Assembly: GCF_029625315.1 (NCBI RefSeq)
Contig: NZ_CP121110.1
Coordinates: forward strand, 4,430,501 to 4,494,500
Length of the DNA stretch: 64,000 bases
From: Flavobacterium ginsengisoli
GTDB lineage: Bacteria > Bacteroidota > Bacteroidia > Flavobacteriales > Flavobacteriaceae
Reading direction: 5' to 3'
Part shown: positions 26,358 to 38,835 of the stretch, piece after piece
How positions within the stretch are numbered: position 1 is the first letter of the stretch
How the letters are laid out: every line of letters begins with the position of its first letter
The notes under the pieces: generated by a model
What the model was told of the DNA's origin: nothing
Database searches by the model: none
What the model saw: only the letters and a program-made list of their open reading frames with translations
Translations under genes and position numbers: made by a program

Positions 26358-29300
26358 ATGAGAACAAAGGCTACTCTATTTTTATTAATTTCTTTTATTG
26401 GTTTAACAAAGCTGTATTCTCAAACCGTTACGGCTGTTGCAACACCATCAACTTGTGCTCGCTAATGGAAAAATAGAGTTAACAGCATCAGGCATACCAG
26501 AGCCCATTATCTATGGTATTGCAAAATCTCCTTACACAGCTGCTGATGTTATCAGCAGTACTTCTCCGGTTTTTTCCTTTTTGGCTCCAGGGAATTATTA
26601 TTATGGATATTATAATGGTGCTAATTTTGTTTCCTCTTCTTCAACTATTGCAGTTGCCAACCAATATGTTACAACTTCTCCCAGCTTTACAGCCTATTAC
26701 GCTACTAGATATGCTTACTGCGGTGGTACAGATCCATTAGGAAGGGTAACTGGTTCATTGTCTGGAGGTAATAAGCCGTATAATGTAGAATTGTTAAACT
26801 CAAGTAATGTTGTTGTGCAAGCAAAAGCAAACAACTGGATCATCTACAACTGCAATTTTTGATGGAGTTGCAGCAGGAACTTATACCTTAAGGGGGACAG
26901 ATGCTTGTGGTACAGTGGTATATGCGCCAAATACTATAGTAGTACAGTCCAATGTGATTTATTCGGATTTTACTTTAGGAACGGTTAATCCGCAACCAAC
27001 TACGTCTTATTTTAATGTGGTTTATAATACGCCAGGTGATGTTTGTTCAGGAATTGTATCGGCTTCTATTACCAATATCGCATTTATGACCGGTACAAAC
27101 ACCATAACAGACATAACAACTCCAACTGGAGGGCCAACATTTTATGGAGGAAGAAATCCTATTTATAAAGTAGAAATACAAAATGCGTCTGGCGGATATG
27201 ATGTTTATGATAATTTAACTAGTGGTCAAGTGAGCACTAGTACTAGTTATGTACTTCCTAATGATCGGAGCAAATGGGGATTAATAAAAGTTTCGGTTAC
27301 GATTTGTGGTATTACTAAGACAAACCAATTAGATTTAGTCGCTTATAATGAATTTAAAATAAAACCCTTTACGTTCACAGGTTTTACAATTTATGATGAC
27401 AGTACTCCCGCCGCTTGTGCCCCGCCAAGCCAAGTTGAAATCTGGACAAGTACTTTTCAATCAGGAGGATGTCAGCCTATTACGCTGGATATTACAGAAA
27501 ATGGAACTTCAAATACACAGCATTATGTACTACCTCAAAATTTTAAATTTAAGGTAGATATAGGCAAAACCTATACTGTCGTCGTAAAAGATGGTACTGG
27601 AGCTTTACTGCCATCTTATTTATTTAGAAACAGTACTTCCTCCACAACTACCCCTAAACCTCCTTCTCAGACAGACCCTAATAATTTGTATATAGATCCT
27701 GCTTATTTTACTCCGATATTAACTAAGGACAAAATAACTTTTACAGATGGTTTAAGTGGTAAAAACATTGGGAAATGTGCTCTCGTAATAAATAATTTGA
27801 CAAGTGCTCTTGGACTTATAGCACCTGTTTATGTTGAGACAATCAGTGGGCCCACGAATATTAATCTAACCGTAACACCAACAACGGGATCTTATAATAT
27901 TGGCCTGGGAAATAATCTAACACCAGGAACATATAAAATAAGAATAAGAGATTCTCAGTGTTTTACAGCTGACTATGATATTGTTTTAAATAGTTATATT
28001 GTGAGTGTGCGACTTCAAAATATAACTTCTGTTCCAAGTACCATAGCCTGCGACCGATATATTAAGAAAGGTGAAGTTAAGATTACAGCTGTTGGAAAGA
28101 TGTTTGATACGTCAGGACCTTTACAGAGTGTTTACGGATATGATTATGCTACTCCTAGAATTCTCAGTGCACCTGCTGGGGCTAGTACTTTTGTTAGTAT
28201 TGATGGTAATTTTGTTCTAAGAGGCAATCTAGTGATTCCTTTTACTTTTACGGCAGATTTGCCAGGGGATTATCAGATCGCATTAAGCAGGAAATCAGAC
28301 AACCGTTTATTACTCCCTTCAGAAGTATTTGAAAATACAACACCCGTACCGTTAACAGTTACACAAGATTTTCCTGCTTTTGATCTTTCACAGTCAGGAG
28401 GAGTTATCTGTCCTGGAAATACAACAGGAAATTTGACCGTAAAAATTAATAATGCTGCGGGAACAATAACTTATTACATAAAAAAAGATACAGATGCAAA
28501 TTTTCCGGCAACAGGACAAACATCTGCAGTTTTTACAGGATTAACTGCGGGAAATTATGATATAAAGGCAAAAACGCTTTGTTATGAGGTAGTGCAGTCT
28601 TTTAAATTAGCGACTCTCGCTCAATTAACAGATGTTATTTTTGGAGATAATACTTATTGCAGTGGTGCTTCACTTCATTTTTCCACTGTCGCTGTAGGGC
28701 CTGTTAGCAGTATTGTATGGACACTGCCAAATAATTCTACAGTTACAGGGAATATACTGGATATTCCAAATTTGACAACAGCAAATAATGGAGAGTACAA
28801 AGTTACGATCAACAGTACGGCGGGCTGCGTGATAAATGGTTCAACAATTGTAACAGTAAATACTCTTCCAGAGGTACAGACACCAATTTTTAATGCTTTA
28901 AGTCCTAGCGTAATATGTCAATCTGTTAGTGCTCAGCAATCTGATTATACTGCTACAGCAGTAAATGCTACAGCTATTAATTACAGCATTTCTCCTCTCG
29001 AAGCAGGAACAATTACAGCGGGAATAGTAAATTGGAATTCTTCCTTTAATGGTACAGCGGTTATTACTGCAATAGCAAGTGGCTGTGGTACTGACGAAAC
29101 AGCTCATTTTACAGTTACTGTAAGTCCGCGAACAGATGTTTCGGAAATTATTACTGAAGACAGGTCAATTTGTCCAAACGAAACAGGAATTCTTTTGGAA
29201 GCTTTAGCGCCCAATATTTCAAATCCGATTTTTACATGGTATGATAGTAATTTATCATCAGCATCCGTGTTAGCTGTTGATGATAATCTTGTAGTTAGTC

Positions 29301-32300
29301 CAACATCCACAACAACTTATTATGTAGGAGTTGAAGGCAGTGATCTTTGTGTAAACGAAGCTGGAAATCGTAAAGCGGTAACAGTAACAGTTAAGCCTTT
29401 AGCAACAGTTGCTGATATAGTGGTTTCAGACGAAACTATTTGTCAAGGAGAAACAGCGACCTTGACAGCCTCGAGTCCTTTAACGAATCCAATTTTTACA
29501 TGGTATACAGATGCTTGCTTTAGAAAATTTAATAAGCAATGTCGAAACAATAGATGTTAAACCAAATGTTACAACAACCTATTATGTCACAGTTGAAGGT
29601 GATGGTGTTTGTGCGCTTCCACCACCAGCGAAGGAAGTAACAGTTAATGTAAATCAATTGCCAGTAGCTACAATTTCGTATAGCAATAGTGTGTATTGTA
29701 ATCGTGGCAGCGCTGCCGTAACTTTAACGGGAACAGTAGGAGGAACTTTTAACAGTGATGCAGGTTTAACAATTGATGTCGCAACAGGAGAAATTAATTT
29801 AGCATCTTCAACAGTAGGAATGCATACAATCTCTTATGTCTTTAGTGATGGAACTTGCTCTAATACCGTTTCAACAGATATAACAATCAACGCTACAGTT
29901 TTACCAGCTGCACTTCCAGATATAATTGAAGAATGTTCTGCATCGCCAGCAGTTCCAACTTTGACTGACCTATGTGCGGGAATAATAACTGCAACAACTC
30001 CAACAAGCTTTCCAATTACGACTCAGGGAATAACAGAAGTGACCTGGACATTTGATTATGGTGGAGGTTTTACCCAAACAGTAATACAAACAGTAAATAT
30101 CAAAGACATAACCAAACCTGCAAAACCTATTTTAGATCCTGTTACAGCCGAATGCGAAGTGGTTTCAATAGCACCTCCGACAACGACAGACAACTGCGCC
30201 GGAACAGTTACGGGAACCACTTTAGCAGGTTTCCCAATCACGGCACAAGGCACAACAGAAGTCACTTGGACATTTGATGACGGAAACGGAAACATTGAAA
30301 CAGCGGTTCAGGAAGTGGTCATAAAAGACATCACCAAACCTGCAAAACCTGTTTTGGATCCTGTTACGGCGGAATGCGAAGTGGCTTCAATAGCACCTCC
30401 GACCACTACAGACAACTGCGCTGGAACGGTTACAGGAACAACTTTGGCAAATTTCCCAATCACGGCGCAGGGCACAACAGAAGTGACCTGGACATTTGAT
30501 GACGGGAACGGAAACATTGAAACGGCCATTCAGGAAGTGGTCATTAAAGACACCACCAAACCTGCAAAACCTGTTTTGGATCCTGTTGCAGCGGAATGCG
30601 AAGCGGCTTCAATAATTCCTCCGACCACGACAGACAACTGCGCTGGAACGGTTACGGGAACCACTTTAGCGGGGTTCCCAATCACGGCGCAGGGCACAAC
30701 AGAAGTGACCTGGACATTTGATGACGGCAACGGAAATGTTGAAACAGCTGTTCAGCAAGTGGTCATTAAAGACACCACCAAACCTGCAAAACCTGTTTTG
30801 GATCCTGTTGCAGCGGAATGCGAAGTGGCTACAATAACAGCTCCGACCACTACAGACAACTGCGCGGGAACGGTGATGGGAACCACTTTAACAGGTTTCC
30901 CAATCACAGCACAGGGCACGACAGAAGTCACTTGGACGTTTGATGACGGGAACGGAAACATTGAAACGGCGATTCAGGAAGTGGTCATTAAAGACATCAC
31001 CAAACCTGTTGCACCAATTCTGAATCCTGTTACCGCCGAATGCGAGGTCGCAACAATAACACCTCCAATTGCTACGGACAACTGTAAAGGATTGGTGATG
31101 GGAACCACTTTGACAAGTTTCCCAATCACGGCGCAGGGCACAACAGAAGTGACCTGGACATTTGATGACGGGAACGGAAATATTGAGACAGCGGTTCAGG
31201 AAGTGGTCATTAAAGACATCACCAAACCTGCAAAACCTGTTTTGGATCCTGTTACGGCGGAATGCGAAGTGGCTTCAATAACACCTCCGACCACGACAGA
31301 CAACTGCGCGGGAACGGTTACGGGAACCACTTTAGCGGGGTTCCCAATCACGACGCAGGGCACAACAGAAGTGACCTGGACATTTGATGACGGGAACGGA
31401 AATATTGAGACAGCGGTTCAGGAAGTCATCATTAAAGACATCACGAAACCTGCAAAACCTGTTTTGGATCCTGTTACAGCCGAATGCGAAGTGGCTACAA
31501 TAGCACCTCCGACCACGACTGACAACTGCGCTGGAACAATTGCGGGAACCACTTTAACAAGTTTCCCAATCACGGCGCAGGGCACAACAGAAGTGACCTG
31601 GACATTTGATGACGGGAACGGAAACATTGAAACGGCCATTCAGGAAGTGGTCATTAAAGACATTACAAAACCTGCAAAACCTATTTTGGATCCTGTTACA
31701 GCGGAATGCGAAGTGGCTTCAATAGCACCTCCGACCACGATTGACAACTGCGCTGGAACAATTGCGGGAACCACTTTAGCAGGGTTCCCAATCACAGCAC
31801 AAGGAACGACAGAAGTCACTTGGACATTTGATGACGGGAACGGAAATATTGAAACTGCGGTTCAGGAAGTGGTCATTAAAGACATCACAAAACCTGCAAA
31901 ACCTGTTTTGGATCCTGTTACGGCGGAATGCGAAGTGGCTTCAATAACACCTCCGACCACTACAGACAACTGCGCTGGAACGGTTACGGGAACCACTTTA
32001 ACAAGTTTCCCAATCACGGCGCAGGGCACGACAGAAGTGACCTGGACATTTGATGACGGCAACGGAAATGTTGAAACAGCTGTTCAGCAAGTGGTCATTA
32101 AAGACACCACCAAACCTGCAAAACCTGTTTTGGATCCTGTTGCAGCGGAATGCGAAGTGGCTTCAATAACACCTCCGACCACTACAGACAACTGCGCTGG
32201 AACGGTTACAGGAACCACTTTAACAAGTTTCCCAATCGCGGCACAGGGCACGACAGAAGTGACCTGGACATTTGATGACGGAAACGGAAACATTGAAACG

Positions 32301-33638
32301 GCGGTTCAGAATGTTATTATTAAAGATGTTACAGCACCTGTAGCACCTGTTTTGGTAGATATTACAGATCAATGTTCTGTAACTTTAGAGGCACCAACTG
32401 CAGTTGATAATTGCGCGGGAATTATTACTGGAACAACAACAACGACGTTTCCAGTGACTGAAGAAGGAACAACATTGGTAATCTGGACATTTAATGACGG
32501 AAACGGAAATATTTCTACTGCCGAACAGAAAATAGTTATTAATACAATTGTATTAGAAGAACCAGAAAAAGCAACTTGTTTGACTAATAAACCCGAATAT
32601 GTAGTTACTTTATCGGTATCTGGAAAAGCACCATTTACAGTTGTAGGAACAGGTGCTCCAGGAACGTGGTCGGGTAATAATTGGACTTCAAATGTTATAA
32701 GTGGTGGTACAGATTATAATGTAAATATACAAGATCAGTACAAATGCAATACTCTGAATGTAGCAGGTGTTTCGCCTAATTGCTGTGTTTTTGATGTTGT
32801 TTGTCCGACTTTCCCAGCTCAAACTGTTTCTTGTGCTGATGAATTGCCAACAGCAACGAGTTTAACAATTGCTCAGTTTCAAGCATTAGGAAATAGAAAT
32901 GGAAAAATCACCAATAATTGTGGAATCATTGATATTACAGCAGAAAATAGTCAGAATCAAGGATGTAATACTAATGTAGTACGAACTTATACAATTACGG
33001 AATATGCAGATGATAATAATAATGGTATACATGATGCAGGAGAAAATACAATTTTAAACAGTTCAAAATGTACGGAGGTCATTACAGTAAATGATAGAAC
33101 AGCTCCCGTATTTACAGAAGCATTACCACCTGCTGTTATAAATGCAGATTGTGATACTATTCCTGACCCAGTAATTCTTACAGCAACTGATAATTGTAGT
33201 ATAGCAACAGTAACATATAATGAAGAAAAAACAGATGGTGATTGCAGCGGTAGATATTCGTTGGAAAGAACTTGGACAGCAGTCGACGAATGTGGCAATA
33301 AAAATGTATTTAGTCAAAAGGTCAATGTTTCTTGTATGGAAACTATTTATAATGCTTTGTCTCCAAATGGAGATGGTATAAATGATACATTTGTAATTAA
33401 GAATATTGATTGTTTTCCAAATAATACAGTTGAGATTTATAACCGATATGGTGTGCTGATTTACAGTAAAAAAGGGTACGATAATATTACTGATCCTTTT
33501 GATGGCTTTTCTTCTGGACGTGCTACTGTTTTAAAGAAAGACATGATTCCTACAGGAACTTATTTCTATATTTTAGAATATGAGAATAATGGGAAACAAA
33601 TTAAAAAATCAGGATATTTATATGTAAGCACTCAATAA
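26358..33638 (+). CDS. Giant T9SS-secreted surface protein with ten tandem HYR-like repeats (three +1 frameshifts)
   Basis: About 2,425 residues after repair. Signal peptide TKATLFLLISFIGLTKLYSQ. The N-terminal ~1,050 residues hold SprB-like and Ig-like modules (AGTYTLRGTDACG, NPIFTWYDSN, TTTYYVGVEG). Ten 74-residue repeats and two diverged flanking units follow. The C-terminus is the gliding-associated type B sorting domain: LSPNGDGINDTFVIKNID, VEIYNRYGVLIYSKKGYD and GTYFYILEY. Extra bases at 26457-26462, 26817-26822 and 29513-29518 break the frame. Removing them gives STCAANGKI, VVVQQKQTTG and YTDAALENL. It is probably a cell-surface adhesin or gliding-related filament exported by the type IX system. 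Its start follows a 360-base leader with hairpins. Confidence 0.9.
30108..32327 (+). repeat. Ten tandem 222-bp coding repeats
   Basis: Ten exact-length units of 222 bp (74 codons), starting ITKPAKPVLDPVTAECEV and ending TAVQEVVIKD. Each holds TTTDNCAGTVTGTTL, FPITAQGTTEVTWTF and DDGNGN. Units differ by a handful of substitutions, with blocks shared between non-adjacent units, as left by recombination or conversion. A diverged unit precedes (to 30107) and one follows (from 32328). The copy number may be unreliable in an assembly. Confidence 0.97.
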
Positions 33639-33648
33639 TTTTGATTAT

Positions 33649-33682
33649 AAAAAGGGCCTTAAATTTTTAAGGCCCTTTTTAT
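33649..33682. terminator. Bidirectional terminator after the giant gene
   Basis: AAAAAGGGCCTTAAA pairs with TTTAAGGCCCTTTTT almost perfectly. It serves both the giant gene and the convergent small gene at 33699-33859. Confidence 0.9.
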
Positions 33683-33698
33683 AAAATATGATTTTCAA

Positions 33699-33859
33699 TT
33701 ATTTTTTAACGCAACAAGATTTTTTATCTTTTTTATCTGCTGTTTTTTTGCGAGCAAGATTCTTTTTTTGCTTTTTCTTTTGTAGCAGGTTTTGTTTCTT
33801 GAGCCATTACGCCAATTGAGAATAAAGTCTGCTGTCATTACTGTAATAACTTTTGTCAT
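33699..33859 (-). CDS. Small exported Lys/Cys-rich protein (two +1 frameshifts)
   Basis: About 52 residues after repair: signal peptide TKVITVMTAALFSIGVMAQ, then ETKPATKEKAKKESCCKKTA and a tail DKKDKKSCCVKK. Unrepaired it is unreadable. Extra bases at plus-strand 33827-33832 (GTCTGC) and 33750-33755 (GCGAGC) break it; both become GCWGC sites on removal, and the length is then 53 codons. The two CC pairs suggest metal binding or an envelope-exposed disulfide. It lies next to the copper island. I recognise the general pattern from other flavobacteria but not a function. Confidence 0.7.
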
Positions 33860-33958
33860 TTTAATTAAATGTTTTTTGTGTTAGAGATTATAATTGGTAG
33901 TCAAATATAGAAAGATTTCGTTGAGTTGATTCTTACAAAAAAGTTAATGTTTTTATAA

Positions 33959-36202
33959 TTAATAATTCAAATTCACTCCAAATCCAATACCCATATCACT
34001 ATCGTAATGTGTTGTGATTCCGAAGTTTCGGGCAACAATATATTTTAAACCAGCCATATATTCTTTATCGGTATTCCACATTAAATTCATACGAAGACGT
34101 TTTGAAAGAGGAATGTCTTTTCGTTCAAATTGCAGGCGGACATTTCCATCTGTATATACTTCGACTTGCGCTTTTATGAGCATTGGCAAAGTATATTCAA
34201 GACCAGCGCTAAAAACCGAACGATTATCTTTGGTATTTTTCTGTCCGAAAAGATTTTGTTCCTGTTCGTCTATTCCCATTCTTCGGTATCGCCAGTCAAA
34301 ACCAATAAAAGGCATCAGCCACTGATTTTTTCCAATATATCTTCCAATGTGAGTTTCAGTTTCGTAACCATGTTCGTTATTATAACCCAATCTCCATTCG
34401 GTTCCAATACTCCATCTGGTATTGCTGAACATTGCTTCACCGTCGTTTCCATTAGATGCAAAATCATTTTCTGCTCTAAAATGAAACATTCTGTCGTCCA
34501 TTTTCAGCATTTTAAAAGCCATTTCTGGATGATGAATTAGCGGATTTGGCGCTGAATTTTCATAACTAAAAATCCTTCCCATTCCAGCCATCATATGATA
34601 TAAAATATGGCAGTGAAAGAACCAGTCGCCATCAGCATTTGCCTGAAACTCGATCGTATCGGTTTCCATTGGCATAATGTCAATTACATTTTTAAGTGGA
34701 GAATAATCTCCGTGTTCATTTAAAATTCTAAAATCATGTCCATGTAAATGCATTGGGTGGCGCATCATCGAACCATTATATAAAACAATGCGGACGTTTT
34801 CTCCCTTTTTAATTAAAATTTTATCGGTTTCAGAAACCACTTTATTATCCAAACTCCAAACATAACGATTCATATTTCCAGAAAGCGTAAAACGTAATTC
34901 TTTGACAGGTGCATCTTTCGGAAGATTGGTTTTAAAAGGAGATTTCAGCATTCCGTAATTTAAAGTCACGATTTCAGAAGTTTCTGTGCTGTCACTTTTC
35001 ATTTTCATCTCTTCCATATTATGATTCGAATGATCCATTGCAGGTTTTGCATTTTCATCTTCCCCCGAAATTTCTGGATACATTACGGCGTTCATGTCCA
35101 TTTTGTTCAGAGACATATTCATACCCATATCGTTCATTTCGCCGTTCATCTTCATCATATCATTCATCATTTTCATGCCTTCAAAATATTTTAATTTCGA
35201 AAGATGATGAACAGGCTGTTTTTCGCCATTTCCTAAAAATAAAGAAGCAGATCCCGTTCTGTCTTCGGCTGTAGCCAAAAAAGCAAAAGATTTATTGTCT
35301 TCAGGAATTGTAATGACAACATCATAAGTTTCAGAAACCGCAATAATCAAGCAATCAACTTCTACTGGTTCGACATCGTTTCCGTCACTGGCAACAACGG
35401 TGATTTTTCCTCCGCCATAAGTCAGCCAAAAATAACTTGATGCGCCTCCGTTGGCAATTCGTAAGCGGACTTTAGAGCCTGGTTTAAAATCAGAAAGCTG
35501 TTGCTCATTTTTCCCATTAAGCAGAAACTTTTCATAATAAACATCACTGACATCCATGGCGTTCATTCGTTTCCATTCGTTGGTTACTTTGGTCGAAAAA
35601 TGTCCTTTTTTTATAGCCTCGGCATAACTTTGTGTTGTTCCTTTTTTAATCGCAAACCAATCATTTGCATTATGAAGCATTCGCTGAATATTCTCTGGTT
35701 TTAAATCTGACCATTCGCTTAAAATAACTGGAATAGTAGGTAAATCGTCAATGCCTTTTCTAATAGTTGAATCGTCTTTTTTCTTGTTGATGATAAAAAG
35801 TCCGTATAAACCAATTTGTTCCTGCAAACCAGAATGGCTATGATACCAATAAGTTCCATTCTGAATAATCGGAAAAGTATATTTATGAGTTGTTCCAGGC
35901 TCAATTGGCATTTGAGTTAGGTACGGAACACCATCTTCTTTATTTGGCAGAAATAATCCGTGCCAATGCATTGAAGTCGTTTCTTTTTTGAGTTCGTTAT
36001 GAACATAAATTTCTGCAATATCGCCTTCAGTAAAAGTTAGCGTCGGCATCGGAATTTGTCCGTTTACCGCAATCGCACGTTTTTCTTTACCCGAAAAATT
36101 TACAATCGTATCGCGAACATGCAAATCATAACGTACTACTTTTTGCGCCTTTAGCTGAAAAGCGATTAAAAATAGTATAAGTATATATTTGATCTTAATC
36201 AT
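33959..36202 (-). CDS. Multicopper oxidase (CopA-like) fused to a CopB-like beta-barrel
   Basis: 747 residues. Signal peptide ILILFLIAFQLKAQ. Cupredoxin domains carry all copper sites: MHWHGLFLPN, WYHSHSGLQEQIGLYG, HPMHLHGHDFRIL and FFHCHILYHMMAGMGR. A Met/His-rich insert (about residues 345-415: MKMMNDMMKMNGEMNDMGMN) should bind Cu(I). After residue ~560 the protein continues with a CopB-like outer-membrane domain (WSIGTEWRLGYN, PFIGFDWRYRRMG, LMIKAQVEVYTDG-like strands) ending in GIGFGVNLNY, a barrel-type terminal aromatic. It overlaps neither neighbour; the P1B ATPase ends 4 bases upstream, so they are one operon. Role: oxidation and detoxification of Cu(I) at the periplasm/outer membrane. 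Confidence 0.92.
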   Translation of the reverse strand: MIKIKYILILFLIAFQLKAQKVVRYDLHVRDTIVNFSGKEKRAIAVNGQIPMPTLTFTEGDIAEIYVHNELKKETTSMHWHGLFLPNKEDGVPYLTQMPIEPGTTHKYTFPIIQNGTYWYHSHSGLQEQIGLYGLFIINKKKDDSTIRKGIDDLPTIPVILSEWSDLKPENIQRMLHNANDWFAIKKGTTQSYAEAIKKGHFSTKVTNEWKRMNAMDVSDVYYEKFLLNGKNEQQLSDFKPGSKVRLRIANGGASSYFWLTYGGGKITVVASDGNDVEPVEVDCLIIAVSETYDVVITIPEDNKSFAFLATAEDRTGSASLFLGNGEKQPVHHLSKLKYFEGMKMMNDMMKMNGEMNDMGMNMSLNKMDMNAVMYPEISGEDENAKPAMDHSNHNMEEMKMKSDSTETSEIVTLNYGMLKSPFKTNLPKDAPVKELRFTLSGNMNRYVWSLDNKVVSETDKILIKKGENVRIVLYNGSMMRHPMHLHGHDFRILNEHGDYSPLKNVIDIMPMETDTIEFQANADGDWFFHCHILYHMMAGMGRIFSYENSAPNPLIHHPEMAFKMLKMDDRMFHFRAENDFASNGNDGEAMFSNTRWSIGTEWRLGYNNEHGYETETHIGRYIGKNQWLMPFIGFDWRYRRMGIDEQEQNLFGQKNTKDNRSVFSAGLEYTLPMLIKAQVEVYTDGNVRLQFERKDIPLSKRLRMNLMWNTDKEYMAGLKYIVARNFGITTHYDSDMGIGFGVNLNY

Positions 36203-36206
36203 TAGC

Positions 36207-38740
36207 TTATAATTTTAAATTTCTCAATCGCAACGCATTTACAATTACAGATACAGAACTTAAACTCATGGCAACAGCAGCCAACATTGGAGAAAGCAAT
36301 ATCCCTAAAAACGGATATAAAATTCCTGCTCGCAATTGGAACGCCCAAAGTATTATATATAAAAGCAAAGAATAAATTCTGTTTGATATTTGACATTACA
36401 GCATGGCTGAGGTTTTTAGCTTTTACAATTCCGTTTAAATCGCCTTTAACCAAAGTGATTTTGGCGCTTTCGATTGCAACATCTGTTCCTGTTCCCATAG
36501 CAATTCCGATGTTAGATTGAGCCAAAGCAGGTGCATCATTGATTCCGTCTCCCGCCATGGCAACAATTTTTCCTTGAGCTTGAAGACGTTCAATTTCTTT
36601 TAATTTATCTTGTGGAAGACAATCTGCTTTAAACGAACTCAAATGCAAATGTTCAGCAACTGCTTTTGCTGTATTGTGGTTATCTCCCGTCATCATGATA
36701 ACCTCAACGCCTTGATCGATTAATTCTTTGATCGCTTTAGCACTGTTTTCTTTAATGGCATCAGTAATGGCAACATAACCTAAAACAACATTTTCAATTG
36801 CGATGTACGAAATAGTTTTTCCTAAATTTTGTTCAACAGTTACTTTTTGTTCTAAATCAGAAGAAACAGAAGCACCGATTTCGTCCATTAATTTTTTATT
36901 TCCTAAAGCTACTTTCTTGTTTTCGATTGTTCCTAAAACACCTTTTCCTGCAATAGTTTCAAAACCTTGAACTTCTTTTAAAGCACTATTTTTTACTTTC
37001 GAGAAATTGACTACGGCTTGCGCTAAAGGATGCTCGCTGTGCTGATTTAAAGAAGCAATATTTTGAAGCAGAAAATCTTCCTCATTAGTAACCGAATAGA
37101 CTTTTTCTACAGATGGTTTTCCTTCTGTAATGGTTCCTGTTTTGTCGGTGATTAAAACATCAATTTTATTCATGTTCTCTAGAGCTTCAGCATTTTTGAT
37201 CAGGATTCCGTTTTGTGCTCCTTTACCGATCCCAACCATAACCGACATGGGAGTTGCCAACCCAAGCGCACAAGGACAGGCAATAATTAAAACAGCAATT
37301 GCATTAATTAATCCGTAAACATAAGCGGGTTCAGGTCCGAATTTTGCCCAAGCAAAAAAGGTTAAAACCGAAATAATAACAACGGTTGGAACAAAATATT
37401 TAGAAACGCGATCGGCTAATTTCTGAATTGGAGCGCGAGATCTGCTTGCGTCATTTACCATTTGAATAATCTGAGAAAGCATGGTTTCTGACCCCACTTT
37501 TTCAGCAATCATTACAAATGACTTTGTACCGTTTATAGTTCCTGAAATTACAGCATCGCCTGTTTTTTTATCAACAGGAATTGGTTCTCCAGTTATCATT
37601 GACTCATCGATACTACTTTCGCCAGTAGTTATTTTTCCGTCAACCGGAATTTTTTCTCCTGGTTTTACACGAAGTAAATCGCCCTTTTTAATGTTATGAA
37701 TAGAAATTACTTTGTCAATTCCGTTTTCAACTAAAGTCGCTTCAGTTGGCGCTAATTTTAATAGTTCTTTAATTGCACCATTAGTTTGTCCGTGGGCTTT
37801 GGCTTCCAATAATTGTCCTAATAAAACTAAGGTGATAATTACAGTTGTGGCTTCAAAATACAAATGAATGGTTCCGTGATGTGATTTGAATTCGGATGGA
37901 AAAATATCAGGAAAAAACATTCCGACAATACTAAATAGAAAGGCAACACTTGTTCCAATTCCGATTAGTGTAAACATATTTAAATTCCATGTCACAATAG
38001 ATTTGTAGGCACGAACAAAAAACATCCAGCCAGCATAAAATAAAACAGGAAGTGAAAATAGAAACTGAACCCAGTTCCATTTTTCGATAGACATTATATT
38101 GTATAGCGGATTATTCGGAATCATTTCTGACATTGAAATGATGAAAATTGGAAGTGTAAACAAAATCGCGATTTTCATTTTCTTCAATAAATCAGTGTAA
38201 GTTTTATTTTCCTCACTTTCTGAAGCTTGAATTGGAACCAGATCCATTCCGCAAATCGGACAGTCGCCAGGTTCGTTCGAAACGATTTCTGGATGCATCG
38301 GACACGTAAATTGTGTGGACGTTATAGCAACTTGAGGTACTAAATCCATTCCGCAAACGGGACAGTCTCCGGGTTTGTTATATGTTTTGTCGCCTTCGCA
38401 ATGCATTGGGCAATAATAAACGCCATTTGCACTGTGCACGTGTACTTTTTTAGTTTCTGTTTTATGATGATTATGGTTGTGATTCTCTTTTTTATGGCCA
38501 GAACAGCAAGATTTAGCTTCGCCGTGATTTTTAGGAGAATCCATTTCAATACTATAATTTCCGGCAGACTAAAACTTCTTGAAATTTTTCTGTCGGAACA
38601 TGTTTCTCCATTGTGATCGTAGCCATTGGCGGATTCAAAGTCACTTCTGCCTGAACGCCTTCAACTTCGTTTAGAGTTTTTTCGACTTTAGTTCGACATC
38701 CGTTGCACGACATTCCTGAAATTATATATTGATGAGTCAT
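36207..38740 (-). CDS. Heavy-metal P1B ATPase with N-terminal HMA and two HMBD modules (two +1 frameshifts)
   Basis: About 843 residues after repair. An HMA domain ([17 protein letters not shown], CxxC) comes first, then a His-rich linker. Two heavy-metal-binding modules follow ([10 protein letters not shown]...PVCGMDLVP and [20 protein letters not shown]). The pump has the TGES loop, IACPCALG in the membrane, DKTGTIT with the phosphorylated Asp, and [10 protein letters not shown]. Extra bases lie at 38564-38569 (joining HMA to the pump as [16 protein letters not shown]) and 36328-36333 (restoring [14 protein letters not shown] and the last helix, ending LRLRNLKL). The CPC and partner oxidase point to Cu(I) export. 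Upstream of the multicopper oxidase in one operon. Confidence 0.93.
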
Positions 38741-38835
38741 TGTATTGGTTTTTAAGTATTACAATGCAAATTTCTGAACTATCTGTGAGTTCGGTTTGTA
38801 GAATTTTGGGAATGATTTGTAAGATTTACTAAATG

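Noticed and set aside
30056..32293. A ladder of ~66-79-codon minus-strand frames repeated every 222 bases
   Set aside because: They are antisense shadows of the ten coding repeats. Their regular spacing follows from the repeat and they have no starts, motifs or ribosome sites of their own.
30108..32327. Possible CRISPR array
   Set aside because: Units are 222 bases, contiguous, coding and without spacers. No cas gene is near.
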